NCBI RefSeq assembly: GCF_018531495.1
Contig: NZ_JAHDTI010000001.1
Coordinates: 372,001-436,000, forward strand
Length of the DNA stretch: 64,000 nucleotides
DNA from: Nonomuraea sediminis
Lineage (GTDB): Bacteria > Actinomycetota > Actinomycetes > Streptosporangiales > Streptosporangiaceae
Direction: 5' to 3'
Below are positions 33,812 to 42,764 of the stretch, one piece after another. Within the stretch, counting starts at the first letter, position 1, and every line of letters begins with the position of its first letter. The notes under the pieces are model-generated. The model was not told the origin of the DNA. It ran no database searches and was given only the letters and a program-made list of their open reading frames with translations. Position numbers and translations under genes: made by a program.

Positions 33812-34214
33812 ATCCGTTCTGGTGTCTTCCGCTGTGGAGTTGTCAATGGTGAGCAGACCCGTCCACTCGAAAGTGCGGGTTTCGCATCGAATCTGCATTT
33901 CCTCGGTTTTGGAAATGAAAGAAGCCGCCCCGGATATCGTGGACGGCTTCGCGGTGACCCTGGGTTGGGTTATCCGGAGGCCGGCCAGCATGTGAGGTCG
34001 CTACCGAGCAGCGCGAGATGCCTACACAGGCACCGCCGCAGCAACGGATTGGCTTCGCGCTTCACGGATATCCTTCCTCACTGACTCGGGCTTGCGTGTC
34101 CAATGCCATTGGACCAGACAGGCAGGGTCCGGCGCCAACACATTTTCTGTCTCTTATGACGCCCCACAGTAGCTGCGCTCCGGTGGAATTGCCACCGCAT
34201 TAATGCGACGTTTC
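33812..34214. promoter_or_regulatory. Leader of the tRNA array and 3' region of boxB
   Basis: About 400 bases without a convincing gene. It must contain the promoter of the minus-strand tRNA array, in the AT-richer stretch about 33830-33930. It also holds a perfect palindrome at 34098-34114 and a CGGTGG/CCACCG hairpin at 34181-34197, 18 bases after the boxB stop, which may end boxB transcription. I see no integrase or attachment repeats. Confidence 0.5.
34098..34114. promoter_or_regulatory. 17-bp perfect palindrome
   Basis: GTCCAATGCCATTGGAC, arms of eight bases around one C, in the space between boxB and the tRNA array. Could be a repressor site or a short hairpin; no second copy was noticed in the window. 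Confidence 0.5.
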
Positions 34215-35615
34215 CTAGAAGTGGACGTACTCGTAGTCCAAGGGTCGGCCGTTGATACCGTTGCGCGGAGGCGCGAGCCAGGCGGCGATCTTGCCGGGTT
34301 CGTAGACGGGGCGCATCAGGGACCGGACGAAGGTCTTGTCGTCGGGGGTGGGGAGCCAGTCGCCGCGATGGGTTTCCCAGGTGGGCTGGTCGATGACGCG
34401 GCCCGATGGGGTGACGTGGTGGCCGGCGAAAGCGCCGACCTGGCGGTTGAAGGCGACGTGCGGCAGGTAGAGCGTGCCGAGGCCGCCGAGGATGCGGTTC
34501 CAGCGGTTCACGCCCGTGACGCAGTCGGTGACGTACTCCGCGCGGAGGTCGGCGTTGAGCGCCGTCAGGGCGGGGATCTCGACGTCCACGAGCCGGCCGT
34601 GCTCGATCTGCTGGATGGTGGCCGACGACGAGGTCAGGACGTGGTCGTCGGCGCGGCGGGACTCCTGCCAGCGGCCCTTGAGCCCGGCGGTGTAGTAGTT
34701 GGCCACGTTCGTGGAGGTCTCGCCGCCGAAGAGGTCCAGGCTCACGCTGTAGTGGAAGTTGATGTACTTCTGGATGACATTCAGCGGGATGGCGCCATAT
34801 TTCTGGATGTCGTCGGTGTCGTGTTCGCGCATCACCTGCGCCGCCCGCTCCACCACCCGGTCGACCCCGGTGGTGCCCACGAACATGTGGTGGGCCTCCT
34901 CCTTCAGCATGAACTCGCAGGTACGGCTGAGCGGATCGAAGGCCGACTCCTTCAGCGTGCCGAGCTGGTACTTGCCGTCCCGGTCGGTGAAGTAGGTGAA
35001 CATGAAGAACGACAGCCAGTCGGGCGTCTCCTCGTTGAAGGCGCCCAGGATGCGCGGCGAATCCTCGCTGCCCGAGTTGCGCAGCAGCAGCGCCTCCGCC
35101 TCGTCCCGGCCGCTGCGCCCGAAGTAGGCGTGCAGCAGGTAGACCATCGCCCACAGGTGCCGCCCCTCCTCGACGTTGACCTGGAAGAGGTTGCGCAGGT
35201 CGTACAGGCTGGGCGCGGTCAGGCCGAGCCTGCGCTGCTGCTCGACGCTGGCGGGCTCGGTGTCGCCCTGCACGACGATGAGCCGCTGCAGCTCGGCCCG
35301 GAACTCGCCGGGCACCTGCTGCCAGACGGGCTGCCCCTTGTTCTGGCCGAACCCGATGCGCCGGTCGGGGTCGCGCTCGGCCAGGAAGATGCCCCACCGG
35401 TATTCGGGCAGCGCCACGTGGTCGAAGTGCGCCCACCCCTCGCGGCCGACGGCCACGGCGGTGCGCAGGTAGACGTCCTGGGTGGGCAGCGCGGGCCCCA
35501 TCTCGCCCCACCACTGCAGGAAGCGCGGCTGCCACGACTCGAGCGCCCGCTGCAGCCGGCGGTCGTCGGCGAGGTCGACGTTGTTCGGAATGCGCTCGCT
35601 GTAGTCGATCGACAT
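34215..35615 (-). CDS. boxB: Benzoyl-CoA 2,3-epoxidase subunit BoxB
   Basis: 466 residues from the ATG at 35615. A class I di-iron oxygenase: two ExxH motifs are visible, EEGRHLWAM (around 150) and EEAHHMFVG (around 240), which supply iron ligands in BoxB. The N-terminus SIDYSERIPNNVDL and the ends WNRILGGLG and PLDYEYVHF are also BoxB-like. With the reductase BoxA (not in the window) it converts benzoyl-CoA to the 2,3-epoxide. Four bases downstream of boxC on the same strand. Length equals that of known BoxB proteins (about 470). Confidence 0.95.
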   Translation of the reverse strand: MSIDYSERIPNNVDLADDRRLQRALESWQPRFLQWWGEMGPALPTQDVYLRTAVAVGREGWAHFDHVALPEYRWGIFLAERDPDRRIGFGQNKGQPVWQQVPGEFRAELQRLIVVQGDTEPASVEQQRRLGLTAPSLYDLRNLFQVNVEEGRHLWAMVYLLHAYFGRSGRDEAEALLLRNSGSEDSPRILGAFNEETPDWLSFFMFTYFTDRDGKYQLGTLKESAFDPLSRTCEFMLKEEAHHMFVGTTGVDRVVERAAQVMREHDTDDIQKYGAIPLNVIQKYINFHYSVSLDLFGGETSTNVANYYTAGLKGRWQESRRADDHVLTSSSATIQQIEHGRLVDVEIPALTALNADLRAEYVTDCVTGVNRWNRILGGLGTLYLPHVAFNRQVGAFAGHHVTPSGRVIDQPTWETHRGDWLPTPDDKTFVRSLMRPVYEPGKIAAWLAPPRNGINGRPLDYEYVHF

Positions 35616-35619
35616 GCCG

Positions 35620-37179
35620 TCACACCCTCGTTCGGTCGTAGTCGGGGCGCCGGCCGGTGCCGTAGCGGCGCAGGGCGCCGTCGGGGCCGGAGGCGTTGGG
35701 GCGGTTGAAGATCCAGTTCTGCCAGGCGGCGAGGCGGGCGAAGATCTTGGTCTCCATGGTCTCCGGCCCGGCGAAGCGCAGGTTGGCCTCCAGGCCGGTG
35801 AGCGCGTCGGGGCTGAGCGCGGCGCGCTCCTCCAGGGCGATGCGGATCTCGTCGTCCCAGTCGAGGTCGTCGGGGGCGAAGGTGACCAGCCCGAGCTCGA
35901 GCGCTTCCTGCGCACCGATGGGCCGCCCGGCCTCCGGTTCGAGCTTGTCCAGGTTGCGCGAGGCGAGCCTGGACAGGCCATTGCCCATCGGGTATTTGCC
36001 GAAATTGGCGTCGGTGAGGGTGATCGTGACGTCCGGGTCGTCGAGCATGTACTGCCGGTCGCAGGCCAGCGCCAGCTCCAGCAGCGGCCCGGCGAAGCAG
36101 CTGCCCGGCTCGACGAGCGCGATGAGGCTGCGGCTGGTCACGTCCAGCCGTTTGAGCGTCCGCTTGAAGAAGTGCCGCATCTCGCTGTACGGCAGGCGTC
36201 CGGAATCCGGGTCGTGCCGCGCGACCAGAGCGGGATCGCCCTGGGTCCTGATCACCCAGGTGCCCAGGGACGGCTCGTTGGTGCGCAGCCGGAGGATCAG
36301 GTCGTCCAGCTCACGCGTCATCCGCAGGAACCACGAGTCGGTGTCCACCGCAGGCGCCGGGTGGGGTTCGTCGCGCGGACCGTGCACGGTGATCGTGACG
36401 ATCCCGTCGCCCGTGGACGCCTCGACGGTGGAGTAGGCGGTGATCGGCGTCAGCCGGATCGCCTCGCCTTCGGGGCGGGTGGAGCGGGAGGCGGCCTGCG
36501 TGGCGGCCTGCCGTACGGTCTCGGCGAAGCGGCTGCGCGGGACGGCCTCGTCGGCCAGCCCCCAGGCGACGGCGCGCTGCCCGCGCACGCCCTCGGGGCT
36601 GGTGGCGAATGCGTCGGCAAGGTCGCGGCGGACGCGGCGCTTGTCGGTGACGCGGGTGAGCCCGCCGGTGCCGGGCAGCACGCCGAGCAGCGGCACCTCG
36701 GGCAGCGACACCGCGGTGGAGCCGTCGTCGACCAGGATGATGCGGTCGCAGGCCAGCGCCAGCTCGTAGCCGCCGCCGGCCGCGGTGCCGTTGACGGCCG
36801 CCAGGTAGGTCTGGCCGGAGTGCAGGGTGGCGTCCTCGATGGCGCAGCGCGTCTCGTTGGTGAACTTGCAGAAGTTGACCTTCCAGGCGTGCGAGGACTG
36901 GGCCAGCATGCGGATGTTGGCGCCCGCGCAGAACACCCTGTCCAGCCCGCCGGTGAGGACGACCGCGCGCACCTCGGGGTGCTCGAAGCGCAGCCGCTGC
37001 ACGGCGTCGTGCAGCTCGATGTCGACGCCCAGATCGTAGGAGTTGAGCTTGAGGTCGTAGCCGGGCGCGATCCCGCCGGACTCGTCGACCGCGAGCACGA
37101 TCGTGGCGACCTCACCGTCGACCTCCAGCCGCAGGTGCCGGTAGCGACCGGGATCGGTATCAAAGGAAACCTCGGCCAT
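35620..37179 (-). CDS. boxC: Benzoyl-CoA-dihydrodiol lyase BoxC
   Basis: 519 residues from the ATG at 37179. A GGAGG lies only one base before that ATG, so the true start might differ slightly, though no better codon is evident. Crotonase-superfamily protein with two similar halves: DRVFCAGANIRML plus NGTAAGGGYELALACDRI in the first and FAGPLLELALACDRQYML in the second. BoxC opens the ring of the epoxide product with water, giving 3,4-dehydroadipyl-CoA semialdehyde and formate. Operon with boxB. Confidence 0.93.
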   Translation of the reverse strand: MAEVSFDTDPGRYRHLRLEVDGEVATIVLAVDESGGIAPGYDLKLNSYDLGVDIELHDAVQRLRFEHPEVRAVVLTGGLDRVFCAGANIRMLAQSSHAWKVNFCKFTNETRCAIEDATLHSGQTYLAAVNGTAAGGGYELALACDRIILVDDGSTAVSLPEVPLLGVLPGTGGLTRVTDKRRVRRDLADAFATSPEGVRGQRAVAWGLADEAVPRSRFAETVRQAATQAASRSTRPEGEAIRLTPITAYSTVEASTGDGIVTITVHGPRDEPHPAPAVDTDSWFLRMTRELDDLILRLRTNEPSLGTWVIRTQGDPALVARHDPDSGRLPYSEMRHFFKRTLKRLDVTSRSLIALVEPGSCFAGPLLELALACDRQYMLDDPDVTITLTDANFGKYPMGNGLSRLASRNLDKLEPEAGRPIGAQEALELGLVTFAPDDLDWDDEIRIALEERAALSPDALTGLEANLRFAGPETMETKIFARLAAWQNWIFNRPNASGPDGALRRYGTGRRPDYDRTRV

Positions 37180-37693
37180 GCCTCCAAGTTCAACAGCCCC
37201 GTTTCGCGCCGTCAAGCTTTAGTAGACAACCATCTCCCCGTACAGCAGCAGACAACCATCTCTCTGTACAGCAGCAGACAACCCCTTGCTCGTACGGCAA
37301 GGCCGCCGCCACCGGCCGCCCTCCGCACTCCGCCTGATGACCCGCGCCCGGCGCTGACGGCGAGTCGATGCCACTCACCCGCCGTCACGCCGCCAGCTAA
37401 CCGGGCACCCCGGACCACCAGGCGCACCTTCAACCCGGGCCGAGCCCACCACCCAACTCGAGCACACAGCCCCGAACCAAGCACAGCCCCGACTCGAGCC
37501 CACAGCCCCAGGTCGAGCACAGCCCGGGCCGAGCACACAGCCTCGGGCCGAGCCCACTGCCCAGGCACGCCGCACTACCCAGGCACGCCGCACTACCCGG
37601 GCACGCCGCACCGCCCGGCTCAGCGCGCTCAGACGGGTTGAACGTGGACGGCCGGAGGGGCGTCCTGACTGTATACGAAGCCCTAGCGGGCCA
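37180..37693. repeat. Intergenic region with two tandem repeat tracts
   Basis: No gene seen in about 510 bases. Tract 1: three units of 26 bases starting at 37225, 37251 and 37277, each beginning GACAACC and containing GTACAGCAGCA in the first two. Tract 2: three units of 18 bases, CAGGCACGCCGCACTACC, at 37562-37615, preceded by a degenerate GAGCACACAGCCC-rich stretch from about 37440. Tract 1 lies just upstream of boxC and could be a regulatory iteron. Confidence 0.75.
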
Positions 37694-38437
37694 TCAGTGA
37701 TCTGTAGACCATTCGTGCAGGGCGAACGGCTCGCTCATGGCGACCTTCCTGAGGGCCGCCGCGGGGTAGTCGATGGTGTCGGCGGGCAGTTGGTCGAGCG
37801 GCCACCAGCCCAGCTCCGCGCACTTGTCCGGCTCGGCGTTGTACGGCTCGCCGGTCCACTTCTCCGCGACGAAGAACAGGCCGACCCGCTCGGGCGCCCG
37901 GTGCATCACATGGGCGAAGGTCAGGTCGCCCGACTCGATGATGACGCCCACCTCCTCACGGGCCTCCCTGCAGGCCGCCTCGACCACGGACTCGCCCTCC
38001 TCCAGGTGCCCTGAGGGCAGGTGCCACATGCCGTCGCCGTAGCCGGTGCCGGCCCGCCTGCCGAGCAGGACCCGGCCGTCGCGGATGAACAGCACGTGAA
38101 CGTCCACGATCACGCGGAAGCGCTGCTTGGCGGGGCGGCGGTCGAGCGCCTGGACCCACTTGACGGCCACCGCCGCCACCTGGATCAACTCGGCCCGCAG
38201 CCGCTCGGGATCGGCCTCGGCGAAGGCCTCGAGCACCTCCTCGTGCAGGACGTCGCGCCAGGTCAGGTGGCCGGCGTCGTACGCCGCGCCTACGAGTCGC
38301 TTGGCCGCGTCGGCGGCGGCCGCCGCGCCGTCGCCTCCCGTGCCGTCGGGGAACTCCTGCACACCCCAGCGCGCATCCTGCGCCGCCCGCTCGGCAGCCA
38401 CGTCGCCGAGCACCCTCGCCAGTCCATGGTCGGTCAT
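37694..38437 (-). CDS. MazG-like/NUDIX fusion hydrolase
   Basis: 247 residues from the ATG at 38437. The N-terminal about 105 residues ([50 protein letters not shown]) form a helical domain with the EExxE-like arrangement of MazG-type NTP pyrophosphatases. The C-terminal part is a NUDIX domain with the box [20 protein letters not shown] (the final VG follows) fitting Gx5Ex7REUxEExGU. A two-domain nucleotide-cleaning enzyme is likely; which NTP derivative is unknown. No partner genes next to it. Confidence 0.85.
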   Translation of the reverse strand: MTDHGLARVLGDVAAERAAQDARWGVQEFPDGTGGDGAAAAADAAKRLVGAAYDAGHLTWRDVLHEEVLEAFAEADPERLRAELIQVAAVAVKWVQALDRRPAKQRFRVIVDVHVLFIRDGRVLLGRRAGTGYGDGMWHLPSGHLEEGESVVEAACREAREEVGVIIESGDLTFAHVMHRAPERVGLFFVAEKWTGEPYNAEPDKCAELGWWPLDQLPADTIDYPAAALRKVAMSEPFALHEWSTDH

Positions 38438-38814
38438 GACCCCCAAGTCTGCCCGCCCCCACCGACAGTCGATCACGCCACCGAAGCCCGCCACCGACAG
38501 TCGATCCCCTCACCCGAGCCGCCACTCACCCGCCAACAAAGCGGCTACATCACCCGACCCGCCACCCGCCGCAGGCCGCAGGCCGCCGCGGGGTGCCCGC
38601 CACAGGTCGCCCGTCTCTCGCCGCAGGCCGCAGGCCGCCCGCCGCCCGTCTCCCGTTGCCCGCCGCAAGCCGCCCGCCGCCAGCCGCAGGCCGCCCGCTA
38701 CCCGCCGCGGGTCGCCTGTCTCTCGCCGTAGGCCGCAGGCCGCCCGTCGCCCGTTGCCCGTTGCCGAGAACCTGTCGCATCCCTGAGTCCGGGGCTCACC
38801 CGCCGACGCGTCGG
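38438..38814. repeat. Intergenic GC-rich imperfect repeats
   Basis: No gene supported. Between about 38570 and 38770 the sequence is built from CCGCAGGCCGC-like elements. A roughly 80-base block starting GTCGCCCGTCTCTCGCCG at 38606 recurs with few changes at 38711 (period 105). The tract lies between two minus-strand genes and has no obvious terminator. Confidence 0.7.
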
Positions 38815-39741
38815 TCACGTCACCCGAGGGTGACGGTCGCCGCCGACGGTGCGCAGGACGTGGTCGCGGAACGAGCGGACCACCGGGGTGAGCCGGTCCG
38901 CGGTGGGCCAGGTCAGGCCGATCGTGCGGTAGATCGGGGGTGCGAGCGGCACCTCGACCACCCCGGGCGATCGGACGGGGCCGACGTGGGGCAGCAGCGC
39001 CACCCCGAACCCGGCGGCCACCAGCCCGCGCACGGTCTCCGACTCCTGGCTCTCGAAGGCGATCCTGGGTTCGAACCCGGCCTCCGCGCACAGGTCGTCG
39101 ATGATCTGCCGCAGGCCGTAGCCGTGTTCCAGCGTGACCAGGTCCTCGCCCTCCAGCTCGGCCAGCCGTACCCGATCGCGGCCGGCAAGCCGGTGGCCGC
39201 GCGGGACGGACAGGCGCAGCTCCTGCTCGGCCAGCGGCGCGGCGGCCAGCGCCGGGTCGCCGTCGGGCGGCGGCGCGACGAGCACCAGGTCGAGCTCGCC
39301 GTCGCGCAGCCGTTCGAGCATGTCCTGCCGCGAGCCCTGCACGAGCGTGAAGCGGACGCCGGGGTTGCGCTCGCGGAAGCCGCGGATCAGCGAGGGCACC
39401 AGCGCCCGCCCGAGCAGGTGCAGGAACCCCAGCACGACCCGCCCGCTGCCGGGGTCGATCTCCTCGCGCACCTCCCGCACGCCGCCCTCGACCACGGCGA
39501 GCGCTCGCGACGCGGACTCGGCCAGTACCTTGCCCGCCCTGGTCAGCCGGACGCCGCGCCCGTCGGGCAGCACCAGCGGCGCGCCGACGACCTCGGCCAG
39601 CGCCGCCAGCCTGCGGCTCGCGGTGGGCTGCGGGATGCCGAGCAGCTCGGCCGCGCGGGTGACGTGGCCGGTCTCGCCCACCGCGGCCAGCAGCGCCAGC
39701 GCGGGTGCCAGCTTGGCCGTGACCTCGTACTCATACGTCAC
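38815..39741 (-). CDS. LysR-family transcriptional regulator
   Basis: 308 residues. HTH: ALLAAVGETGHVTRAAELLG followed by IPQPTASRRLAALAEVVG; the effector-binding domain starts near VVLGFLHLLGRALVPSL. Divergent from the MFS gene, with an AT-rich 63-base gap (ATTATCGCATATGACCG, then TATTAGACGTATTTATTAGC) that suits LysR T-N11-A sites. This pairing is the common YnfL/YnfM-type regulator-exporter arrangement in actinobacteria. Confidence 0.93.
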   Translation of the reverse strand: MTYEYEVTAKLAPALALLAAVGETGHVTRAAELLGIPQPTASRRLAALAEVVGAPLVLPDGRGVRLTRAGKVLAESASRALAVVEGGVREVREEIDPGSGRVVLGFLHLLGRALVPSLIRGFRERNPGVRFTLVQGSRQDMLERLRDGELDLVLVAPPPDGDPALAAAPLAEQELRLSVPRGHRLAGRDRVRLAELEGEDLVTLEHGYGLRQIIDDLCAEAGFEPRIAFESQESETVRGLVAAGFGVALLPHVGPVRSPGVVEVPLAPPIYRTIGLTWPTADRLTPVVRSFRDHVLRTVGGDRHPRVT

Positions 39742-39804
39742 AGCATGAATTATCGCATATGACCGTATTAGACGTATTTATTAGCTGAGCTTAGCTTTTG
39801 GAGA

Positions 39805-40980
39805 GTGGTTGCCCTAGAAGTCGGTACACGGCGAGTGAGTGTGGCGGTCGCCGCCGCCGGTGTGTCCACCTTTGCCCTGCTGTATGCGCCCCAGCCGGTC
39901 CTGCCCCAGCTCGCCGCCTCCTACGGCCTCGATCCCGGTCGTGCGTCACTGGCGGTGGGCGTGGCCACGACGGCGCTGGCGGCGGCCGTGCTGCCGTTGG
40001 CGGCGCTGTCGGAGCGGGTGGACCGGCGGCTGGTGATCGTCTGCTCGGTGCTCGGCTCGGCGTTGCTAGGGCTGCTGCTGCCGTTCGCGCCGTCGTATCC
40101 GGCGCTGCTGGTGCTGCGGGCGCTGCAGGGCGTGGCGATCGCCGGCTTCCCCGGCGTCGCGGCCGCCTACCTCGCCGACCAGCTCGGCCCGGTACGGCTG
40201 GCCTCCGCGGTAGGCGCGATGATCGCCGGGAACTCGGTGGGCGGCATGCTGGGCCGCCTCGGCGTCGGCTTCGCGGCCGGCCCGCTTGGCTGGCGCGGCG
40301 CGCTGGTCCTGGTCGCGGCCGTGGCGCTCGCCTTCGCCTCGTTCACCGCCGTCACGCTCCCCGCCACCCATCCCGTACGGCACGCCCAACCGGAACCCGA
40401 GCGGCGGGAGGCCGGCGCGCGTGCCTGGGCACGGCTGGCGGCGCCGTACACCGTGGGGGTGCTCTGCATGGGCGCGTTCGTGGCGATCTACAACGCGGCC
40501 GGGTTCCGGCTCACCGCCGCCCCGTTCGACCTGACGCCCGCCGCGGCGTCGCTGGTGTTCCTCGCCTACGCCACCGGCACCGCGTCCTCGGCGGCGGCCG
40601 GCCGCCTGGTGAGCCGTCTCGGCCGGGCCAGGGCGCTGGTCGCGGCGCTGCTGGTGACCGCGGCGGGCACCGCGCTGACGCTGTCGACCGCGTTGCCCGC
40701 GGTGGTGGCGGGCCTGGCCGTGCTGACCGCCGGGTTCTTCGCCGCGCACGCGGTGGCGAACGCGTGGGTCGCGGCCGAGGCTCCGCCGGGAGCACGCGGG
40801 CGCGCGGCGGGGCTGTACACGCTGCTGTACTACCTGGGCAGTGGCGCGGGCGGCACGATCGGCACCGCCGTCTACGGCGGTTTCGGCTGGTCCTGGCTGA
40901 TCGCCCTGACCGCCTCCTGGCTGCTCGCGGGCGTGGTCGCGGTCCTGGCCACCGCCCGGCCATCCCGTCCAGCCAGATGA
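39805..40980 (+). CDS. MFS transporter (DHA/YnfM-like)
   Basis: 391 residues from the GTG at 39805, twelve predicted membrane helices. ALLYAPQPVLPQLAASYGL at the start and the loop GRAGL-like LGPVRLASAVGAMIAGNSVGG are typical of the YnfM/arabinose-efflux-like group. ALSERVDRRLVI is the conserved loop between helices 2 and 3. Probably exports a small organic compound sensed by the LysR protein. No co-transcribed gene. Confidence 0.92.
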   Translation: MVALEVGTRRVSVAVAAAGVSTFALLYAPQPVLPQLAASYGLDPGRASLAVGVATTALAAAVLPLAALSERVDRRLVIVCSVLGSALLGLLLPFAPSYPALLVLRALQGVAIAGFPGVAAAYLADQLGPVRLASAVGAMIAGNSVGGMLGRLGVGFAAGPLGWRGALVLVAAVALAFASFTAVTLPATHPVRHAQPEPERREAGARAWARLAAPYTVGVLCMGAFVAIYNAAGFRLTAAPFDLTPAAASLVFLAYATGTASSAAAGRLVSRLGRARALVAALLVTAAGTALTLSTALPAVVAGLAVLTAGFFAAHAVANAWVAAEAPPGARGRAAGLYTLLYYLGSGAGGTIGTAVYGGFGWSWLIALTASWLLAGVVAVLATARPSRPAR

Positions 40981-41117
40981 ACGGTCGGTATGTGTACCTC
41001 CATACAGCGGCGTGGGGCATTGCCGGGGCCGTGGGGCGGGCATAGGGGTGACTCAGCGGCCGCGCACGTTCGCGGTCCCCTTTCCAGATCGAGTCGCCCC
41101 ACAGAGAGGTGGATCCC

Positions 41118-42683
41118 ATGGCGACACTTCCCATCTACCGGCTGCGTCAGCAGCCCGTCGACGAGCAGGCGGTCATCGAACTCGCCAAGCGCCTGTTCGG
41201 CATCAAGGAGTTCCAGCTGGCCAAGCGCGAACGCACGCTCGCGCTGCGCTCCGGCACGCACCTGGTGGAGGCCGACACGCGCGGCTTCGGGTACTTCGCC
41301 GCCGACGAGAGCCGGCTGTGGAACCCGCAGGCCCGCCCATCCCTGCCCAGCGACGAGCAGGCCGTCGAGCAGGCCTGGAAGATCGCGCGCGAGCATCGGC
41401 TGCTGCCGGAGTTCGACCAGGACCAGCCGTTCCGTCTGGGGCAGCCGACGGTGGGCGGCACCAGGCTGGCGCTGCAGACCTCGGGGCGCCGCGAGGATCA
41501 CGCGCTGGACGTGCAGGTCAACTTCCCGATCGAGGTCGGGCTGCGGGGCGACACGCTGCCTCTCGTGGGCGGCGGTGGATCGTTCCATCTGACCTTCGGC
41601 GACGGCGGAGAGCTGATCGGCTACCGCGGCGTGTGGCGGCCGGTGGAGAAGCTGGTCGCCGAGTCGGAGATGATCCCGAGGGAGCGGGCGGACGCCGCCT
41701 TCCGTGAGCAGACCAAGGGCCTGCGGGTGGTCGACGTCGAGGCGTCGCTGGCCTACGCCAGCGCGGCCGCATTCACCGACCAGGAGTTCCTCTACCCGGT
41801 CTACGTCTACCGGGCGATGGCCGAGTTCGGCGACCGGCGGGTCCCGCTCCGCCAGATCACGATCGCGGCCACGGAGTTCGGACCCGCCCCGGCCAAGTTC
41901 GAGCCGCAACCGCCGCGCGCCGTACAGCGCATGACGCGCCCCTACGACCAGGTGACCAAGCGGCGCGGCTACGCCACGATGGCGGTCAACCCGTTCGAGT
42001 GCGGCACCTCGTGGATCGGCGGGTCGCTGGCCCAGCAGGACGCGCAGGGCTTCGTCGACGGGCTGGCGGCCGACGGCTGGCTGGTCAACTTCAACTGGGG
42101 CGAGGCCAACGCCTGGGAGTCCGACTGGCGGCGCAACGACGACATCTGGGTCGACGCGGCCGACTTCGTCTTCTACACCGGGCACGCCAACCAGGACGGC
42201 TGGGTGCTGAGCAAGCCGGACGACACGTTCCTCAGCTTCTCCGAGGTCGGCGGCGCGCCCGACCTGTGGGGGCAGCAGGACCTGGAGTGGGCGGTGATCG
42301 CCGCCTGCGGGCCGCTGCAGGACGACCTGCTCAGCGCGGGCGGCGGCGACGTGCTGACCCGGTGGCAGGGCGCCTTCGACGGGCTGCACATGCTGCTCGG
42401 CTACGGCGCCATCACCTTCTTCACCGCCGACGAGGGCACGAAGCTCACCACGTACGCCAAGCAGGGCACGTCGCTGCTGAGCGCGTGGCTGCGTACCGGG
42501 CAGGAGACGCAGCCGAGCACGAACGGAGCCGGGGCGCCCGACGGGCCGACCGTCTGGGTGGGCGCCATGTGGGTGGCGCGCAACGGCGCCGACCCGTCCG
42601 GCGACCACCTGTGGGGCCACGGCTCCGTGTCCGCCGACCCGACCTCGCCGACGACGCTCGCGGCGATGTGGACGACCTGTTAG
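41118..42683 (+). CDS. Unknown protein with caspase/gingipain-like C-terminal domain (DUF6345-like)
   Basis: 521 residues; ATG at 41118 preceded by AGAGAGGTGG. No signal peptide. The N-terminal about 280 residues have no family I can name (beta-rich, ending near ITIAATEFGPAPAKF). From about 300 on a Rossmann-like caspase fold is suggested. VNFNWGEANAWESDWR is followed by the strand-end His in FVFYTGHANQDGW, then the strand-end Cys in WAVIAACGPLQDD, the His/Cys dyad spacing seen in clan CD peptidases. It ends with WVGAMWVARNG and GHGSVSADP. Could be a protease or a non-catalytic relative; no obvious partner gene. Confidence 0.65.
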   Translation: MATLPIYRLRQQPVDEQAVIELAKRLFGIKEFQLAKRERTLALRSGTHLVEADTRGFGYFAADESRLWNPQARPSLPSDEQAVEQAWKIAREHRLLPEFDQDQPFRLGQPTVGGTRLALQTSGRREDHALDVQVNFPIEVGLRGDTLPLVGGGGSFHLTFGDGGELIGYRGVWRPVEKLVAESEMIPRERADAAFREQTKGLRVVDVEASLAYASAAAFTDQEFLYPVYVYRAMAEFGDRRVPLRQITIAATEFGPAPAKFEPQPPRAVQRMTRPYDQVTKRRGYATMAVNPFECGTSWIGGSLAQQDAQGFVDGLAADGWLVNFNWGEANAWESDWRRNDDIWVDAADFVFYTGHANQDGWVLSKPDDTFLSFSEVGGAPDLWGQQDLEWAVIAACGPLQDDLLSAGGGDVLTRWQGAFDGLHMLLGYGAITFFTADEGTKLTTYAKQGTSLLSAWLRTGQETQPSTNGAGAPDGPTVWVGAMWVARNGADPSGDHLWGHGSVSADPTSPTTLAAMWTTC

Positions 42684-42764
42684 GGCCCTTCGGGGTCGAT
42701 GGGTCAGGCGATGCACAACCTGGCCGGCGTCGTGTCCAGCGAGGCAGCGACGTCGGCCAGCTGC

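Noticed and set aside
32924..34214. Integration site of a mobile element
   Set aside because: The tRNA array is suggestive, but no integrase, transposase or direct attachment repeat could be seen on either side within the window.
37180..37693. CRISPR-like array
   Set aside because: The repeat units (26 and 18 bases) are directly adjacent with no unique spacers and no cas genes lie nearby.
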